A DNA stretch of 7,598 bases, from contig JBMNNX010000301.1 in assembly GCA_050942745.1 (NCBI GenBank), forward strand, positions 1 to 7,598, read 5' to 3'. This document shows, one piece after another, positions 1-6,348 of the stretch; the stretch's first letter is position 1, and every line of letters starts with the position of its first letter. This stretch comes from UBA10939 sp050942745 (lineage in GTDB: Bacteria > Myxococcota > Myxococcia > Myxococcales > UBA5297). The notes under the pieces were generated by a model. That model was not told the DNA's origin. It saw nothing but the letters and a program-made list of their open reading frames with translations, and did no database searches. The translations under genes were made by a program, and so were the position numbers.

Positions 1-245
1 CGCCGTCGGCCTTCCCGACTGCGCTGCAGGCCATCCAGGCCGCGGGCCAGTGGTCGCCGTCGAGCTGCGGCGGCGCCGAGTGCACCTACACCTCGACTCC
101 CACCGCCGTGGAGATCTCGGTCGATTGGAAGGACTGCGCGAGCAACGGGTCGAACAGCATGAGCCGCGTGGGCAACGTTGACACCAACAGCAAGAACGAC
201 TGGGTGGTGAGCTCGTCGCCCAGCTTCGGCGTGGCCAATCCGTAG
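1..245 (+). CDS. C-terminal fragment of a pilin-like protein (partial)
   Basis: This is the 3' end of a gene that begins before the window, read from base 3 to a TAG at 243-245 (80 residues visible). The fragment is rich in Ser, Asn, Thr and Gly, with three cysteines (the pair in CGGAEC, and one in WKDC). It ends with a GNVDTNSKNDWVVSS-type stretch. A Gly-x-Val-Asp turn followed by a short hydrophobic strand near the C-terminus is typical of the globular heads of type IV pilins and minor pilins of delta-type proteobacteria. The diagnostic N-terminal prepilin motif lies outside the window, so the family call is tentative. An exported beta-rich protein of another kind is possible. It converges with the minus-strand operon and is followed 26 bp later by a strong hairpin. 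Confidence 0.45.
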   Translation, partial: PSAFPTALQAIQAAGQWSPSSCGGAECTYTSTPTAVEISVDWKDCASNGSNSMSRVGNVDTNSKNDWVVSSSPSFGVANP

Positions 246-271
246 CTGCTTCAGGAAGCCATGCTGAATGG

Positions 272-301
272 CGCGAGGGCCTTCGTCTGAGGGCCCTCGC
301 G
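272..301. terminator. Perfect 10-bp hairpin between convergent genes, likely bidirectional terminator
   Basis: The arms 272-281 (CGCGAGGGCC) and 292-301 (GGCCCTCGCG) pair perfectly around a 10-nt loop. The hairpin sits between the plus-strand stop at 245 and the minus-strand stop at 348, where a shared terminator is expected. Only a weak T-containing tail (TAGTCTTT) follows on the plus strand and none on the minus strand, so intrinsic termination is plausible but not textbook. Confidence 0.6.
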
Positions 302-347
302 TAGTCTTTGGCGGTCGCTCGCAGGTGCTCTCGCCAGCGGGCAGTGT

Positions 348-944
348 TCAGCGAGCCCGCCCGCGCACCACGTCCCAGAGCGCGCGGAGCTGCGCCACCC
401 GCTCCCGGCCGGAGTTGAACAGCCGCTTGCGCGCCGACACCGGCCGGCGCGCTTTGGCAGGGACGCCCAGCGCGTCGAGCCCGAGCTGCTTCGCGAGGAA
501 CAGGGCCCGCGGCAGGTGGAACGGGTTGGTGACGACGATGAGCGAGCGCTCGCCGAAGATGCCCCTCGCGCGGATGAGGCTGGCGAGCGTGCGCGGGCTC
601 TCCCTGTCGAGGACGAGCGCCTCCTCGCGCACGCCGAGCGACACCAGGTATCGGCGCATCGTCTCCACTTCGTCCGGCCGGCCCGTGCCCCCGTCGCCGC
701 TGAGCAGCAGGCGCTCGACCTTGCCCAGCCGCAGCAGCTCGGCGGCGGTGTCGAGCCGGTCGGCGAGCAGCGCGGTGGGCTCGCCGGGCGCGCGAATCTT
801 CGCGCCGAGCACGAGCGCGGTTTTTCGCGGCTCGACCCCATCGGCCGTGCGCGTGCGGCCGGCCGCGCCGAGCGCGAGGCCCGCGGCGAGGAAGAGGAGC
901 GCGAGCGGCGGCGCGAGCAGCAGGGCAAGGGCGAGCCAAAGCAT
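348..944 (-). CDS. SanA/YdcF-type DUF218 membrane-anchored protein
   Basis: This 198-residue protein has an N-terminal hydrophobic anchor (about residues 1-28) followed by one DUF218 domain (about 42-190). Recognisable family motifs are ALVLGAK (43-49), RLDTAAEL (63-70), LLLSGDGG (79-86), DEVETMRRYL (91-100), the D/S/T block around D113-T119 (DRESPRT) and the TNPFHLPRALFLA block (139-151). The sequence after the last block resembles SanA, the E. coli inner-membrane protein linked to envelope permeability and vancomycin exclusion, more than the larger ElyC. The biochemical activity of this family is poorly defined. The ATG at 944 follows the upstream stop by 6 nt with no obvious Shine-Dalgarno, so translation is probably coupled to that gene. 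It is the last gene of the minus-strand operon. Confidence 0.82.
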   Translation of the reverse strand: MLWLALALLLAPPLALLFLAAGLALGAAGRTRTADGVEPRKTALVLGAKIRAPGEPTALLADRLDTAAELLRLGKVERLLLSGDGGTGRPDEVETMRRYLVSLGVREEALVLDRESPRTLASLIRARGIFGERSLIVVTNPFHLPRALFLAKQLGLDALGVPAKARRPVSARKRLFNSGRERVAQLRALWDVVRGRAR

Positions 945-950
945 CGGGCG

Positions 951-1403
951 TCAGCGGGTCGAGCGGGGCTTGGTTGCTTTGGGCTGCGCCTTCGCCGCGG
1001 CCTTCTTTGGCTTCTTCGCCGCCGGGTCGATGCGCTTGCGGCTGCCATCGGCGCGGACCAGCTCGATGATGTCGTCGTTGGTCCCGCAGCGGCCGTCCGC
1101 GCCGCAGCTCACCACTTCGATGACGTCGCGCGACTTCTGCTTGATCTCGTAGGGCCGGCTCCAGCCGTCGAGCTGAATCTTCGTGGACTGTCCCCTCATC
1201 ACGCCGCCGGACGGGCGCGCGGGCCGCTCTTCCATCGCCGCGCCGAGCTCGCCCTGCAGCGCGTTGGCGAGCTTGGCCGCGTTGATCGAGGTGAGCGCGT
1301 TGCCGCGGCCCAACGAGCTCATCCCCGATCCGAACGCCGGGACGAGGCGCCAGATCGCCAGCCCGATGACGCAGATGGGAAGGAGTCGCCAGATGATCCA
1401 CAT
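951..1403 (-). CDS. Small membrane-anchored protein with GspG-like (type II secretion pseudopilin) C-terminal motif
   Basis: This is a 150-residue protein. Residues 3-22 form a single hydrophobic segment with no prepilin-peptidase motif (no GFTLxE), so it looks like a plain membrane anchor. Residues 78-112 carry DGWSRPYEIK followed by IEVVSCGADGRCGTNDDI. This matches the form of the GspG/T2SS major pseudopilin C-terminus (D-x-W-G-x-P-Y, then S-x-G-x-DG-x-x-GT-x-DDI), which binds calcium in the real pseudopilin. C100 and C106 flank the loop and could form a disulfide. The last about 23 residues (128-150) are a basic Lys/Ala/Pro tail. The start is supported by a strong Shine-Dalgarno (AGGGAGGTC, complement of 1411-1419) inside the end of the upstream gene, with a 2-nt gap between genes. 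The domain resemblance is by eye; the function is unknown. Confidence 0.7.
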   Translation of the reverse strand: MWIIWRLLPICVIGLAIWRLVPAFGSGMSSLGRGNALTSINAAKLANALQGELGAAMEERPARPSGGVMRGQSTKIQLDGWSRPYEIKQKSRDVIEVVSCGADGRCGTNDDIIELVRADGSRKRIDPAAKKPKKAAAKAQPKATKPRSTR

Positions 1404-1405
1404 CG

Positions 1406-3430
1406 CTAGCGACCTCCCTTCATCCGCAGCCGCGCCTCTTCCTCGAGCGCTCCGGAGAGCGACAGGTCGCGGGCGAGCAGCGAGAAGAGATCGTCCTTGG
1501 CGAGCGACCAGAGCGCGCTCGGCTTGGCGGCGCGCACCGTGGCGGTGCGCGGCACGTCGCGCAGCAGCGCTATCTCGCCGAAGTGGTCGCCGGCGCCGAG
1601 CGTGGCGACCACGCGCGCCTCGGCGTCATCGAGGACCTCGAGCGCGCCGTTGTCGATGAGGAAGAACGTGTCGCCGGGCTCCCCGCGGCGCACGACGACC
1701 TCGCCCGCCGCCACCTTGCGCGGGGCGAGCCGGGGCAGCAGCGACGAGACGCCGTCGGCGGCGACCGCGCTGAAGAACCGGCTGCGGTTGAGCGCGGCCG
1801 AGGCGCGCACCAGGCGCGCGAGGTCGATGTCGGGGCGCTCGCGCACGAGCCGCTCGAAGCTCTCGCGCGTCAGGGTCAGCGCCGTCACCGGGCCCAGCGC
1901 CCGCACGTTCGCGGTCCTCGGCACCGGCTCGAGCAGCGCCACCTCGCCGAAGCAGTCGCCCGGGCCGCGCACCGCCACCGGCTGCACGAGCCCCGACTCG
2001 TGGACGCGCTCGATGAGCACCTTGCCCGCGAGGATCGCGAAGAAGCGATCGCCCGCGTCGCCCTGGCGGATGATGAGCGCGCCGCGGCCGTAGGAGACCT
2101 TCTCGGTGCCCGCGGCTATCTGGGCGAGCGCGGCGTCGCTGAGCGAGGCGAAGAGCGGAATCTGCTTCAGCTCGCCGATCCGGTTTTCCGATGCCTCGAT
2201 GGTCCGGGCCGTGACGCCGCGGGCGGGCCGGGTGCGGACCGAGGTCGGCAGCACCGAGCCCATCGCCGAGACCATGAGCTGCAGCATCACGACGAGCGCG
2301 GCGACCGAGCCGCCGCCGACGAGCACCAGGCTGACCCCTGCGGCCGCGGCCTCGACGCCATTGAGGTAAGCGGTCGCGGCCACCAGCCGCAGCAGCTCGC
2401 GGGGGACCGAACGGGCCACGACGTCGGTGCCCGCCAGCGACCAGAGCGCGGCGAGCGACGAGGTGATGAGGATGACCTTCTCGCCCTCGAAGAAGTGGCG
2501 GGTCCCGAGCCGCGACAGGAAGCGCTGCGACAGGTACGAGCGCGCGTGGTCGCGCAGGTCGATGCGGCCGGCGAGGTCGGCGAGGAGGTGCCCGGCCGAC
2601 GTGGGGGCGAACGGGCAGGCATCCGCGAACCCGGCGATCGCCGCGCCGAGAGCGAAGGAGGCCGCGAGGTCGCGGCCCTCGAAGAGGACGAGGGCGGCGA
2701 GCGCGACCAGCCACGGCGCGACGAGCGCCGCGGCGTGCGCGCCCATGCGGCGCGCCCGTCCGAGCAGGTGCAGCGGGCCCGACTCGGGCTCGAGCGCGGG
2801 CACGAAGCAGCGCAGCCGCAGCTCCCAGGCCGCGGGCGCCTCGCCGAAGAGCGTCGAGAGTGCCGCGCGGGCGACCGCGTGCGCGGTCAAGGCGATAGAG
2901 GCGCCGGCGAGGACACCGAGCAGGCCGGCGAGCGCGCTGCCGTCCGGCTGTAACGGATCGACCGCGAGCTCGAACGGCCAGGCGAGCTCGGCCGAGGGCG
3001 CGAGGGCGAGCGCGACGAGCGCCGCGGCGGCGAAGAGCAGGCCAAGGCCGAGCACCTGCGCGCGCATCGCCGGCAGCCGCCATCGGGCGAGCCGGCGCGA
3101 CGCGAGCGAACGCCAGAGCACGGCGCGCGGCGGCCGGCGAACGCCGGCTTCGTCGAGGCTGGCCGCGTCGTTGGCGAGGAGCCTGTTGGCGCGAAGCGAC
3201 GCCAGCAGATCGGCGAGCGCCTGGAATGGCACGAAGCCGTGCGCGGCGAAGTGCTCGGCGGTGATGGCGCCGACCGAGCGCTCTCCGTCGAGCAGCGCGA
3301 GCAGGGTCGCCTGGTCGGAGGCGATGGCGAGGTGGTCGCCGGTCGCCGAATCGAAGAGGACCGCCGAGCCGTCGTCGCGGGGCTGGATGCGCAGCCCGGC
3401 GCGCAGGCGCGGTACGAACGTGTCGAACAT
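1406..3430 (-). CDS. PqqD-like / degenerate M50 peptidase-like membrane protein with two cyclic-nucleotide-binding domains
   Basis: This is a 674-residue fusion. Residues about 10-87 look like the PqqD-like winged-helix domain that precedes YydH-type M50 peptidases (FDSATGDHLAI, LLALLDGERS, then a GLL-like end). Residues about 125-395 are a multi-helix membrane region aligning by eye with that M50 family, but the zinc motif HExxH appears as HAVAR (184-188) and the NPxxxxDGYY block as CPFAPTSAGHLL (272-283), so metal ligands are lost. Two tandem cNMP-binding domains follow (about 426-535 and 552-660). Each has an intact phosphate-binding cassette: FGEVALL with RTA (494-507) and FGEIALL with RTA (617-630). 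A cytosolic sensor coupled to a membrane pseudoprotease is the likely design. The ATG at 3430 is chosen because the PqqD-like domain starts right after it and longer frames run into the divergent gene. No good Shine-Dalgarno is visible. First gene of the operon. Confidence 0.8.
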   Translation of the reverse strand: MFDTFVPRLRAGLRIQPRDDGSAVLFDSATGDHLAIASDQATLLALLDGERSVGAITAEHFAAHGFVPFQALADLLASLRANRLLANDAASLDEAGVRRPPRAVLWRSLASRRLARWRLPAMRAQVLGLGLLFAAAALVALALAPSAELAWPFELAVDPLQPDGSALAGLLGVLAGASIALTAHAVARAALSTLFGEAPAAWELRLRCFVPALEPESGPLHLLGRARRMGAHAAALVAPWLVALAALVLFEGRDLAASFALGAAIAGFADACPFAPTSAGHLLADLAGRIDLRDHARSYLSQRFLSRLGTRHFFEGEKVILITSSLAALWSLAGTDVVARSVPRELLRLVAATAYLNGVEAAAAGVSLVLVGGGSVAALVVMLQLMVSAMGSVLPTSVRTRPARGVTARTIEASENRIGELKQIPLFASLSDAALAQIAAGTEKVSYGRGALIIRQGDAGDRFFAILAGKVLIERVHESGLVQPVAVRGPGDCFGEVALLEPVPRTANVRALGPVTALTLTRESFERLVRERPDIDLARLVRASAALNRSRFFSAVAADGVSSLLPRLAPRKVAAGEVVVRRGEPGDTFFLIDNGALEVLDDAEARVVATLGAGDHFGEIALLRDVPRTATVRAAKPSALWSLAKDDLFSLLARDLSLSGALEEEARLRMKGGR
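1411..1419 (-). promoter_or_regulatory. Strong Shine-Dalgarno for the GspG-like gene
   Basis: The minus strand reads AGGGAGGTC about 7-9 nt before the ATG at 1403. It lies inside the last codons of the cyclic-nucleotide-binding gene. It fixes the start of the downstream gene and shows that expression of the two genes is coupled. Confidence 0.7.
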
Positions 3431-3480
3431 GCGCCCGTAACTAACACGGGCGAGGTGACCCGAGGCAGGTGCGGGAGCCA

Positions 3481-3496
3481 GCCTCGGCGCCGAGGC
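3481..3496. repeat. 16-bp perfect palindrome in the divergent intergenic region
   Basis: GCCTCGGCGCCGAGGC is its own reverse complement. A shorter perfect palindrome (TCGGGCCCGA, 3500-3509) lies directly beside it. They lie about 51-80 bp upstream of the leftward gene start at 3430. They could be an operator or a hairpin in the leader RNA. In DNA this GC-rich such palindromes also arise by chance, so the assignment is weak. Confidence 0.35.
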
Positions 3497-3581
3497 CCCT
3501 CGGGCCCGACGTGGCGTCGAGCCGCAGCGGACCGAAGCGCTGCGGGCGCGTGCTTCGGGCGGCCTCGAGGCGAGCCCCGCT

Positions 3582-3620
3582 TCATCCGTGGGATGCCTTG
3601 TTGGCTGCTTGGTCGTGCAT
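3582..3620 (-). CDS. Possible 12-codon leader ORF upstream of the cyclic-nucleotide-binding gene
   Basis: On the minus strand an AGGAGGAG Shine-Dalgarno (complement of 3627-3634) sits 6 nt before an ATG at 3620. The frame is MHDQAANKASHG followed by TGA at 3582-3584. This is the best ribosome binding site in the intergenic region, yet the frame stops 151 bp before the ATG at 3430 and is not in register with it (offset 190 nt). It could be a regulatory leader peptide, or a chance match where the plus strand has a pyrimidine tract. Codon use is not strongly GC3-biased. No function is claimed. Confidence 0.25.
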   Translation of the reverse strand: MHDQAANKASHG

Positions 3621-3633
3621 CGAACACTCCTCC

Positions 3634-3642
3634 TGCTATGTT
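3634..3642 (+). promoter_or_regulatory. Possible extended -10 promoter element for the LtaS-like gene
   Basis: TGCTATGTT matches the TGn-TAnnnT form of an extended -10 and is one of the few AT-containing stretches in the region. It lies 55 bp before the GTG start at 3698. No convincing -35 hexamer is present at 16-18 bp spacing, as expected if the extended -10 compensates. The call rests on motif and position alone. Confidence 0.35.
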
Positions 3643-3683
3643 GCCCGCCTTCATCGCGTCCGCCGCGGCGAGCGGTGGCGGAT

Positions 3684-3688
3684 AAGGA
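3684..3688 (+). promoter_or_regulatory. Shine-Dalgarno deciding the GTG start of the LtaS-like gene
   Basis: AAGGA lies 9 nt before the GTG at 3698. There is no in-frame ATG before the first membrane helix, so this site supports the GTG as the true start. Confidence 0.6.
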
Positions 3689-3697
3689 CTCAAGCGC

Positions 3698-5944
3698 GTG
3701 GCCAGCACCTTCCGTACCCGGTTCGAAGCCGTTCGAAAGAGCGGAACCTTTCTCCTCCTTTCCCTTCTCCTCTCGCCGATTGCCCTGCGAATCGCGCTCG
3801 TCCGGCTGAATCGCGTCCACCTCGAAGTCGCCGACGTGCGCGGCTTTTTCTCCGACGCGGCCATGACGGGCGTCGTCGCGCTCGTCGCGCTGCTCGTCTC
3901 GCGCCTGTCGGAGATCGCGGCCTGGGTGCTCTTGGTGGCGTGGCTGGCCCTCAACCACGCCAACTTCGAGCACGTCGCCTTCCTCGGCACGTTCCTCGAC
4001 CCGACCTACGCCTCCTACCTCAGCGACTCGACCTTCCTCCTGGGGTCAGGGCTCGCCGTCTCGCGGCCGGTGCTGCTCGCTGTGGTCGCGGTGGCGAGCA
4101 GCGCGCTCTTCGCGCTGGCGCGCCCGTGGCGGGGCACCTGGCTCCTGCCGGCCGCCGGCTTCGCGGTGGTCGCGCTCATCGTCAGCCTCGCCTTGCCGCT
4201 GCGCGACGAGAACCTGCTCTGGCGCCAAGGCCACTGCCTGCAGCTCAACGTCGGGCGCGCGTTCGCGCCCGGGCGCGTCCGGGTCGAGCCCGCGAAGCTG
4301 CCTCCGCCCGACCTGGCCGGCGAGCCGGTCGTCGCGATGCCCAGGCCGCGCACCAACGTCCTGTTGGTGATGCTCGAGAGCATCTCGGGCGCCTACGTGC
4401 CGTCGGTCGCCGCCGACCACGGCATCGAGTCGCCCACGAAGATGCGGACCTTCGACGCGTTGGCGAAGCGGGGCCTGCTCTTTACCAACTTCGTGTCGCA
4501 GCAGCGCCAGACCAACCGCGGCGAGTACGCCCTGCTCTGCGGCGACCACCCGCGCCTGCTCACCGCCGAGGCGAAGATGACCGCCTTCATCCGCGCCGGG
4601 GCGCGAAGGTGCCTGCCGGCCATCCTGCGCGAGGCGGGCTACGAGACGGTCTACATGCAGGCGGCCTCGCTCGCCTTCATGTTCAAGGACCAGTTCATGC
4701 CGCGCAGCGGCTTCGACCGATCGATCGGGTCGAGCGGGCTGCCTCGCTCCTACGCGCGCAGCGAGTGGGGGCTCGACGATCGCGCCCTCTTCGAGCAGGC
4801 GTTCGAGCACATCGAGGAGCTGCGCGAGGGCGACAAGCCGTGGTTCTTCGCGCTGCTGACCGTGGGGACGCACCACCCGTTCCTCGTCCCCGACGACTTC
4901 GACGGCGCGCCGGGTGAGAAGGGCATGCCGAGGGCGATAGCCTACGCCGACGTCGCGCTCGGCGAGCTGTTCGAGAGGCTCGAGCGCGCGGGCGTCTTCG
5001 AGGACACGCTCGTCATCGTCACCTCCGACGAGTCGGCCGGGCTGTTCGAGGGCTACGACGATCTCACCCGGGCGTTCAGCCAGAACTGGAGCGTCCTCGC
5101 CGCTTTCGTGCCGACGGGCGAGACCGCGCGCGTCTCCGATGTCTACGCGCAGAGCGACCTCGGACTGTCGGTGTTGGACTACCTCGGCCTCGCGGACCGC
5201 GCCGACGGGATGACCGGCCGCAGCCTCTTCCGGCGCTACGAGCAGCCGCGCACGGTCTACTTCGCGAACACCTACCGGCACAGCACGCACGCGGTGGAGA
5301 CGGGCGGCAAGCTCGTGGTGTGCCGCGAGGACTTCTTTCGGTGCACGCGCCGTTCGTTCGAGCCGGGGCGGCTCTTCTCTCCGGTGTCGACGCTGGTCCC
5401 GGCCGACGAGGGCGAGATCCTCGCGCTCAAGGCGATGGCCGAGCAGAGCGTCAAAGATTTCGAGCGGGCGGACCAGCGCATCAAGCTCATCACCGACCGC
5501 GAGGTGGAGGTCCTCGAGGACAGCAAGTACCAGATCGTCTTCGCGGGTCAGTACCTCACCGTGGAGCCGGGGACGCGCATCGAGATGGACCTCGAGGTCG
5601 AGATCGAAGGCGGGGAAGGCTCGGTGCGCTTCACGCACGACATGGCGAGCCAGCGCGGGCGCCACTTCGGTCGCTGGCTGCACGGCTTGAAGGCGGGCGA
5701 CTCGGTGAGCTTCCACTACAGCTTCACCACCGCCGAGCGGATTGAGCGGCTCGAGAGCCGGGTCTTCGTTGCGCGTGAGTCGGGGAGCGGGCTGCGCCTG
5801 AAGATCGGGGAAGCGACGCTCGGGCTGTTGAAGGCGCCGCCGGACGCGAAGCCGGGCCTGGAGGTGCGGCACGAGGAGGTGCGGCGTGCCTCCGAACAGC
5901 CTGGGGCGAACGCGGCTCCGGCCTTCGGACAGAGTCCGTCGTGA
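3698..5944 (+). CDS. LtaS/OpgB-type sulfatase-family membrane enzyme (phosphoglycerol transferase-like)
   Basis: This 748-residue protein begins with about five hydrophobic segments (about 16-36, 54-70, 73-90, 121-142, 147-168), followed by an extracytoplasmic alkaline-phosphatase-superfamily domain, the layout of LtaS-type enzymes. Visible active-site blocks are NVLLVMLES (220-228, metal ligand E227), QTNRGEYALLCG (271-282, probable nucleophile T272), SEWGLDD (355-361), THHPF (391-395, substrate-side histidine) and VTSDES (441-446). The last block normally reads Asp-His in this superfamily; here it is D444-E445. Residues about 600-715 form a beta-rich C-terminal extension beyond the catalytic domain. 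By family it would transfer or hydrolyse phosphoglycerol-type or sulfate groups on envelope glycans or lipids; the substrate cannot be told. It is divergent from the minus-strand operon and has its own probable promoter. Confidence 0.83.
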   Translation: MASTFRTRFEAVRKSGTFLLLSLLLSPIALRIALVRLNRVHLEVADVRGFFSDAAMTGVVALVALLVSRLSEIAAWVLLVAWLALNHANFEHVAFLGTFLDPTYASYLSDSTFLLGSGLAVSRPVLLAVVAVASSALFALARPWRGTWLLPAAGFAVVALIVSLALPLRDENLLWRQGHCLQLNVGRAFAPGRVRVEPAKLPPPDLAGEPVVAMPRPRTNVLLVMLESISGAYVPSVAADHGIESPTKMRTFDALAKRGLLFTNFVSQQRQTNRGEYALLCGDHPRLLTAEAKMTAFIRAGARRCLPAILREAGYETVYMQAASLAFMFKDQFMPRSGFDRSIGSSGLPRSYARSEWGLDDRALFEQAFEHIEELREGDKPWFFALLTVGTHHPFLVPDDFDGAPGEKGMPRAIAYADVALGELFERLERAGVFEDTLVIVTSDESAGLFEGYDDLTRAFSQNWSVLAAFVPTGETARVSDVYAQSDLGLSVLDYLGLADRADGMTGRSLFRRYEQPRTVYFANTYRHSTHAVETGGKLVVCREDFFRCTRRSFEPGRLFSPVSTLVPADEGEILALKAMAEQSVKDFERADQRIKLITDREVEVLEDSKYQIVFAGQYLTVEPGTRIEMDLEVEIEGGEGSVRFTHDMASQRGRHFGRWLHGLKAGDSVSFHYSFTTAERIERLESRVFVARESGSGLRLKIGEATLGLLKAPPDAKPGLEVRHEEVRRASEQPGANAAPAFGQSPS

Positions 5945-5960
5945 TGCGGCGGTGAGCTGG

Positions 5961-6257
5961 GAGGGCCGGCGTTTCGCCGGCCGAGGCGGTTTGGCGGAGC
6001 TGGAGCTCCGCCGTCCATCTTTCGTCTCGGCTCGTTCCTCGGGTGAGTTCGTCGGCGTCTCGCCAGCCGACGCGGTTGGCGGAGCTGGAGCTCCGCCGTC
6101 CATCTTTCGTCTCGGCTGATTCCTCGGGTGAGTTCGTCGGCGTCTCGCCGGCCGACGCGGGTTGGCGGAGCTGGAGCTCCGCCGTCCATGCCTTCGTCTC
6201 GGCTCGTTCCTCGGGTGAGGTGGAAGGGCCGGCGTCTCGCCGGGCGAGCTGTTGGCG
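5961..6257. repeat. 85/86-bp tandem repeat, three units with truncated ends, two inverted repeats per unit
   Basis: A 57/58-bp conserved core recurs at 5991-6047, 6076-6132 and 6162-6219. It starts TTGGCGGAGCTGGAGC and ends CCTCGGGTGAG. Cores 1 and 2 differ by only two bases; core 3 has one inserted base and a few changes. Each core opens with a perfect inverted repeat of 9-bp arms (5993-6012, 6078-6097, 6164-6183). Between cores lies a second inverted repeat (7-bp arms CGTCGGC/GCCGACG at 6050-6072 and 6135-6157). The outer ends carry a related GGGCCGGCG version instead (5964-5982 with perfect 8-bp arms; 6227-6245). Periods of 85 and 86 are not multiples of three, so reading frames through the block are not real genes. 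It resembles a REP-like or miniature mobile element that has duplicated in tandem, and may also act as a transcription barrier after the LtaS-like gene. Confidence 0.85.
5964..5982. repeat. Left-end hairpin of the tandem repeat array
   Basis: GGCCGGCG and CGCCGGCC pair perfectly (8 bp) around a TTT loop, starting 19 bp after the stop of the LtaS-like gene. No T-run follows, so it is not a standard intrinsic terminator, although it could stabilise the 3' end of the message. Confidence 0.55.
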
Positions 6258-6348
6258 CATCCTTGAGATTGCCGCCTCGCCGCGACACAGTAGCCGCGAC
6301 TCGAGCGGGCCGAATCGAAGCCCCAATCGCCCTCACCAACGTTCGAAC

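Noticed and set aside
251..1409. Plus- and minus-strand open frames overlapping the SanA-like and GspG-like genes in other registers
   Set aside because: Arg/Ser/Ala-rich shadows without motifs; the minus-strand frames at 348-944 and 951-1403 carry recognisable domains.
1583..2953. Plus-strand 456-residue open frame opposite the cNMP gene
   Set aside because: Composition of Arg, Ala, Glu, Gly and His typical of an antisense shadow, with no membrane or domain signal; the opposite strand has two complete cNMP cassettes.
3600..3620. Sigma-54 (-24/-12) promoter around TTGGCTGCTTGG
   Set aside because: The GG and GC elements are not at the required 10-bp spacing.
3431..3973. N-terminal extension of the cyclic-nucleotide-binding protein
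   Set aside because: The extension is low-complexity, overlaps the divergent LtaS-like gene by about 276 bp, and lies before the natural domain start at the ATG at 3430.
5961..6257. CRISPR array
   Set aside because: The units are about 85 bp and near-identical throughout, with no unique spacers between short repeats.
6263..6291. Sigma-70 promoter (TTGAGA, 17 bp, CACAGT) for the M29-like gene
   Set aside because: The -10 match is only 3 of 6 bases, no better than chance.
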